Shown: in pieces, positions 60,445-64,000 of the stretch
Layout: every line of letters begins with the position of its first letter
Position numbering within the stretch: the stretch's first letter is position 1
Assembly: GCF_014645895.1 (NCBI RefSeq)
Contig: NZ_BMMP01000023.1
Location: 17,413-81,412 of the forward strand
Reading direction: 5' to 3'
Length of the DNA stretch: 64,000 bases
Source: Streptomyces daqingensis
GTDB taxonomy: Bacteria > Actinomycetota > Actinomycetes > Streptomycetales > Streptomycetaceae
Notes under the pieces: model-generated
What the model was told of the DNA's origin: nothing
The model's input: only the letters and a program-made list of their open reading frames with translations
The model's database searches: none
Position numbers and translations under genes: made by a program

Positions 60445-60715
60445 TCAGCGCCGCCGGCGCCACGCCGCGAACGCGACGACGATCCCGACGGACAGCACCA
60501 GCGTGACGAGAATCGATCCCTCGACTCCGGAAGAACCGCCCGTGAGCAGGGAATTCGCGCTCGAAGACTCCTCGACGGTCACAGCGAGTTCTGCATCTCG
60601 TTCCCCGAGACGCGGATGCCGAAGACGTTGCCCTGGACCCAGTTCCACACCGCGTGCCACGCGCACACCGCAACGAGGCCGCCTTCCCTGACCGCCCAGA
60701 AGCGACGTGCCCTAC
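60445..60715 (-). pseudogene. CPBP-family intramembrane protease remnant, frameshifted
   Basis: On the - strand one frame gives GGLVAVCAWHAVWNWVQGNV, then FGIRVSGNEMQNS. After a shift the next frame gives LAVTVEESSSANSLLTGGSS and GVEGSILVTLVLSVGIVVAF to the stop at 60445. These are the last membrane helices of a CAAX/CPBP protease. The N-terminal part is gone. Confidence 0.7.
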
Positions 60716-60984
60716 TCAGGATGCCTGTCCGAGCCCGCGAATTCACCCGCCCCACCAGGCCTTTCCCGTCGGCGACGATGCCGCCGCATGGGGCGGAGCG
60801 TGCTGTCCGAAATCCGCCAGTGAGTCCGGCCTGCGGACCGTCAGAGTGGAGGTGGAGCGACCGGTGAGGGAGACGGCGAGGTACTGCCTCACCGTCCCTG
60901 CCGTCCGGAAGCGCGCTGCTGCCTCACGTTCCGGCGGGCGGCAGGAGCCTGGAGCCTGCCCTCAGCACAAGGAGCCCCTCACGC

Positions 60985-61196
60985 ATGACCGAGCCTTCTG
61001 CCAGTGACATCAGCGATCGCGTGGCGGCCGAGGACTGGCCCGCGCTCGCGCCGAGCTGAACGAGCACGGGAGCGCCCTCACCGGCCGGCTCCTGACCGAC
61101 GGCGAATGCCGCGCGGTCGCGGGGCTGTACGACGAAGAGGAGCACTTCCGCACCACGATCGAGATGGCCCGCCACCACTTCGGAAGCGGCCAGTGA
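60985..61196 (+). pseudogene. prolyl-hydroxylase-like 2OG oxygenase, truncated by an IS and frameshifted
   Basis: It starts normally (MTEPSASDISDRVAAEDWPA after AAGGAG). One G is lost near 61050, and the next frame continues ELNEHGSALTGRLLTDGECR and IEMARHHFGSGQ. It is cut at 61195 exactly where the insertion element begins, whose first bases supply a stop. The 3' two thirds of the gene are not found on the far side of the IS. Confidence 0.8.
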
Positions 61197-62094
61197 GCCT
61201 TTTTCAACCTGACTGGCTGGGCGGGTAGTTGGGCTGGAGGGCGGTGTCTGGACGTGAAGAAGCTCCTGGTAGACGGGTTCACGACCAAGATCGCCTGTCC
61301 ACCGGAGCTTCCGCGTGCTTGTCCACCCGTCCGGCATCGATGTGTCCACCTCGACCCTGCGTTACCTGTCCTCCCGTCTGCGGACCCGCCGCCGGGAACG
61401 CGGAACACGATGGCGGCGCGTGAGCGTGGGCCGCCAGGCTCTACTCGTCCTCGCGCACCTGCGCTCCGGCCATACCTATGCCCAGCTCGCCGCGGGGTTC
61501 GGCGTGGGCACCACCACCGCGTACCGGTACATCGCCGAGGCCGTCGAGGCCCTGGCAGCCCTCGCACCGACCCTCGCCGAAGCGATGAAGACCGCCTCCA
61601 CCAAGGCTTTCGTGATGCTGGACGGCACGCTGCTGCCGATCGACCGGATCGCCGCCGACCGCCCCTTCTACTCCGGAAAACACAAGAAGCACGGCATGAA
61701 CGTGCAGGTGATCGCCGACCCGGCCGGGCGGCTGCTGTGGGCCTCGCCCGCGCTGCCCGGAGCAGTCCACGACATCAAGGCCGCGCGGACCCACGGCATC
61801 ATCGACGCCCTCACCGAAGCGGGCGTGGAGTGCTGGGCCGACAAGGGCTACCGGGGCGCCGGCGGCACCGTGCGAGTCCCCTACTGGGGGCGCTGGGCGA
61901 AGCTGTCCGCAGGTCAGCAGGCCGTCAACCGCTCCCACGCAAAGATCCGCGCGCTCGTCGAGCAGGCCATGGCCACCCTCAAGGTCTGGCGACTCCTCCG
62001 CAAGCTGCGATGCTCCACCAACCGCATCACCAGCCTCGTCCAGGCCGTCCTCACCCTCCATCAGGCCAGCTCAAACTGAGGTTGAAAAACGCTC
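61195..62094. mobile_element. complete IS5-family-like insertion sequence (900 bp)
   Basis: Terminal inverted repeats GAGCCTTTTTCAACCT (61195-61210) and, inverted, GAGCGTTTTTCAACCT (62079-62094) match at 15 of 16 bases. One transposase gene fills the inside. Bases AGT flank both ends (61192-61194, 62095-62097), perhaps a 3-bp target duplication. The host gene's other half is missing, so a deletion must also have happened. Confidence 0.85.
61315..62079 (+). CDS. IS5-family transposase (DDE_4 type)
   Basis: 254 aa. N-terminal HTH (HTYAQLAAGFGVGTTTAYRY). The DDE nuclease domain has Asp in FVMLDGTLLPID, Asp in GAVHDIKAAR or CWADKGYRG, and Glu in HAKIRALVEQAMATLKVWR. Start GTG 61315 (LVHPSGIDVSTSTLRYL) by family similarity. 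It appears intact, so the element may be active. An internal piece of the same gene lies inverted at 62848-63151. Confidence 0.88.
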   Translation: MLVHPSGIDVSTSTLRYLSSRLRTRRRERGTRWRRVSVGRQALLVLAHLRSGHTYAQLAAGFGVGTTTAYRYIAEAVEALAALAPTLAEAMKTASTKAFVMLDGTLLPIDRIAADRPFYSGKHKKHGMNVQVIADPAGRLLWASPALPGAVHDIKAARTHGIIDALTEAGVECWADKGYRGAGGTVRVPYWGRWAKLSAGQQAVNRSHAKIRALVEQAMATLKVWRLLRKLRCSTNRITSLVQAVLTLHQASSN

Positions 62095-62154
62095 AGTGGT
62101 GGGCGTGGTGTGGGTGTGGGTTTGGTCGGGGTGGTTTCTGGGAGTTGTGGCCGG

Positions 62155-62592
62155 TCAGGTGTACGAGAAGCTGTAGAGGCCCGTGCTGGTCTGAAGCGCG
62201 GTCCATGCGAGGCGACACAGGTCGTCGAGGTAGGAGCGCGCCCGGGTTGCGGTTTCGAAACCGGCTGCCGTGGCCCAGCGCTCTGCGATTTCGTCGATGT
62301 CCTCGATGGTGGCGAGCGCCGTGACGAGATCGGCGGGCACCTTCGCCACCACCGAGAGCTGTCCGTTGCTGCTCACGGCCAGTTTGTGCTCCGGGGACTC
62401 CAGGTCGTGCCGCCAGCCGAGCAGAGTTTTGCCCAACTCGGCGAGTTGCTGGGAGAACTGCGGACCTCGTACCGGCGTGGCAAGGACGACTGCCGACTGG
62501 TCGGCGTCGAGAGATCCGAAGGGGCCGCGGGGCCAGTCGACAGTTGCAGCGGCGTCCTCGTCGGTGGCCGCGACCAGATACCAGTACTCCAT
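62155..62592 (-). CDS. hypothetical cytoplasmic protein
   Basis: 145 aa. No family recognised. N-terminus MEYWYLVAATDEDAAATVDW; later LAVSSNGQLSVVAKVPADLV and YLDDLCRLAWTALQTSTGLY. There is no signal or membrane segment and the codon bias is normal for the host. It lies trapped between a complete IS and a transposase fragment, so it may be cargo or the last survivor of a lost operon. ATG 62592; AGG 10 bases upstream is a weak ribosome site. Confidence 0.6.
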   Translation of the reverse strand: MEYWYLVAATDEDAAATVDWPRGPFGSLDADQSAVVLATPVRGPQFSQQLAELGKTLLGWRHDLESPEHKLAVSSNGQLSVVAKVPADLVTALATIEDIDEIAERWATAAGFETATRARSYLDDLCRLAWTALQTSTGLYSFSYT

Positions 62593-62601
62593 GATCGGAA
62601 C

Positions 62602-63151
62602 CTATCGCAGTCTCTCCGGGTGCATGGACACGGCCGAAAGTGCACGCACGGACCGGCCCCGCCGTTCTCGGTGCCGGTGCTCGTGGTTGTAGTAGGTGGT
62701 GAACGCCTCGGGCCAGTCGCGGGCGTGGGGCAGGGAATCGAAGCGTTCGGGGTGATCGGCCATGTACTTCGTGGTCTTGAACTGGGCTTCGCTGTAGGGG
62801 TTGTCGTTGGAGACTTTCGGCCGCGAGTGCGAGCGTGTGACGCTCAGGTCGGCCCAGCACTCCACGCCCGCTTCGGTGAGGGCGTCGATGATGCCGTGGG
62901 TCCGCGCGGCCTTGATGTCGTGGACTGCTCCGGGCAGCGCGGGCGAGGCCCACAGCAGCCGCCCGGCCGGGTCGGCGATCACCTGCACGTTCATGCCGTG
63001 CTTCTTGTGGTTTCCGGAGTAGAAGGGGCGGTCGGCGGCGATCCGGTCGATCGGCAGCAGCGTGCCGTCCAGCATCACGAAAGCCTTGGTGGAGGCGGTC
63101 TTCATCGCTTCGGCGAGGGTCGGTGCGAGGGCTGCCAGGGCCTCGACGGCC
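62602..63151 (-). pseudogene. chimeric transposase fragment: IS5-type N part joined to an IS3-type integrase tail
   Basis: From 63151 down to about 62848 the sequence is almost identical to the middle of the intact IS5-type gene (AMKTASTKAFVMLDGTLLPI through AGVECWAD). At that point it switches in frame to an IS3-family rve tail (HSRPKVSNDNPYSEAQFKTT; FTTYYNHEHRHRERRG). Neither transposase has both ends. The join is a recombination scar, not a working enzyme. Confidence 0.85.
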
Positions 63152-63596
63152 TCGTAACCTGGATGGCGTCCCGGGCCCGGCGCGTCTTACCCTCGTGTCT
63201 CCTGGGGGTACCGGATCGCCCGCACCCCCTAACCTCTTCGCCCGACCATCCCTGCAGTGAGGCGGCCATCTGCGAGCCATGGCAACTGCTTGCCTGAATC
63301 GGGGTGGTGTTTGAGCTGGGTGGGCGTATGTCGGTGCCGTCGCGGGCGCCGGTGTGCTGTGTTGGTCCGCAATGCCTAGCTGCCCCCGCGCTCGATGCGG
63401 CGTCGGTGCTCGCCATGGGCAGGAGCAGGGCTGCCGTCACCTGCGCCTGCACAAGACCCCAGTTCGAACGCCCGATGCGACGTCAAGCATCTTGGGGCAG
63501 CGGCGCACCATGCCGGCCCACGTCCGTAACTGTCCTTACGGCTTGCGCTCGCAACATTTTCTCCCAGTTTTCTCCCAACTGGTCCCCGGAAACGCC
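63152..63596. other. 445-bp stretch without a gene
   Basis: Open frames here have no family resemblance. It lies between the transposase scar and the tRNA-Pro terminator. TTTTCTCCCAGTTTTCTCCC near 63557-63577 is a short direct repeat and is lower in GC. Confidence 0.4.
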
Positions 63597-63633
63597 TCAG
63601 GGGCCCGATCCGCTGTGCGTATCAGGCCCCTGA
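63597..63633. terminator. terminator of the tRNA-Pro gene fragment
   Basis: TCAGGGGCC pairs with GGCCCCTGA across a loop of about 19 nt, just downstream of the tRNA 3' end on the - strand. Confidence 0.65.
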
Positions 63634-63649
63634 ACTGCTACTTCATCTG

Positions 63650-63691
63650 TCGGGGTGGCGGGATTTGAACCCACGACCTCTTCGTCCCGAA
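63650..63691 (-). pseudogene. tRNA-Pro 3' fragment (att-like)
   Basis: On the - strand TTCGGGACGAAGAGG is the anticodon loop and stem (anticodon CGG by analogy with proK), followed by the T arm GTGGGTTCAAATCCC and the acceptor strand CACCCCG with discriminator A at 63650. The homology ends in the anticodon loop; D arm and 5' strand are missing. The terminator is retained. The same pattern is seen at the left end of the tRNA-Ser island. Confidence 0.8.
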
Positions 63692-63928
63692 TAATGTGCG
63701 GACAGGTGACTGACCAGGATCGTTGCGTGTATGTGCAGGTTAAGGCGTTGGTGTGCGTTGGTCAGCAGGGGGACGTTCGGACACGCGTTTCTTGATCCAC
63801 TCCCCGTTCACTCCCCGAGGCTTGACGCCGGATACCTGGTGCTGCTTTGTGGTAATGCGCCCTCTGCGCCGTCGCATACTGCCTTCGTGCGAAGCGGGCC
63901 ACAGTCGCCGCCCGTGCGTGGCCCCTAA

Positions 63929-64000
63929 GAGCTCGTCTCATTTGGTCGGCAGTCGGTAGCCTGGGGTCGTGGGGATCGTGGAGCGCTTGGTGCCGGATGA
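63929..64000 (+). mobile_element. left end of an insertion sequence with the first codons of its transposase (cut by window end)
   Basis: GAGCTCGTCTCATTTGG looks like the terminal repeat of a Streptomyces IS5-type element. Forty bases on, a GTG (63969) opens VGIVERLVPD, which matches the start of such transposases (usually followed by EL or ELW). Only 72 bases are in view. Confidence 0.55.

Overview
The window looks like chromosome from Streptomyces or a close actinomycete. GC is very high with strong third-position GC bias, GTG starts are common, and many stop/start overlaps are 4 bp. The order tRNA-Ser, SRP RNA, dnaX, ybaB, recR, DUF5063, lysC, asd, ECF sigma factor is the known Streptomyces core order. 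Two genes carry the rare TTA codon that makes translation depend on the bldA tRNA in this genus.

Left part (1-15.5 kb): the end of an alpha/beta hydrolase, a DNA alkylation repair protein behind a 16-bp tandem repeat, a berberine-bridge-type flavoenzyme, and a leftward PaoABC-like molybdenum hydroxylase operon controlled by a divergent TetR gene. A Fpg/Nei glycosylase and a zinc formaldehyde dehydrogenase follow. Then comes a row of five paralogous secreted proteins of about 100 aa, each with its own promoter-like block and a strong hairpin, and a VapBC toxin-antitoxin pair.

Island (15,529-24,015): an 8.4-kb segment bounded by a 113-bp imperfect direct repeat made of the 3' half of tRNA-Ser(GGA) plus its terminator. 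The intact tRNA lies at the right end. The island holds only a compact orphan biosynthetic cluster: SARP activator (TTA codon), haem-oxygenase-like diiron oxidase, Ile-dioxygenase-type Fe/2OG oxygenase, DapF-like protein with both catalytic cysteines replaced by serine, PLP aminotransferase, EamA exporter (TTA codon), CTP-synthase-like glutaminase protein and LysR regulator. I infer that it makes and exports a small modified amino acid. This is the best candidate for an undescribed system. No integrase is visible in it.

Middle (24-57 kb): mostly core and conserved accessory genes: SRP RNA, dnaX, ybaB, recR, lysC-asd with a nested beta-subunit start, ECF sigma factor with a Pro-rich membrane partner, SURF1, S9 peptidase, secreted GH13 debranching enzyme, a cutinase/PETase-like lipoprotein, SpoIIE-type phosphatase, DksA-like and DUF488 proteins, a PucR-regulator/methyltransferase fusion, a WecA-type transferase, and a ferritin-like/hemerythrin pair.

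Right end (57.3-64 kb): a decaying zone around dgt. It contains an AraC remnant, a frameshifted SAM methyltransferase, acyltransferase and CPBP-protease remnants, and a prolyl-hydroxylase-like gene cut by an intact IS5-type element. Beyond these lie a chimeric IS5/IS3 transposase fragment and a tRNA-Pro 3' fragment with its terminator. The tRNA-Pro fragment probably marks the edge of a second integrated element running off the window, where another IS begins.
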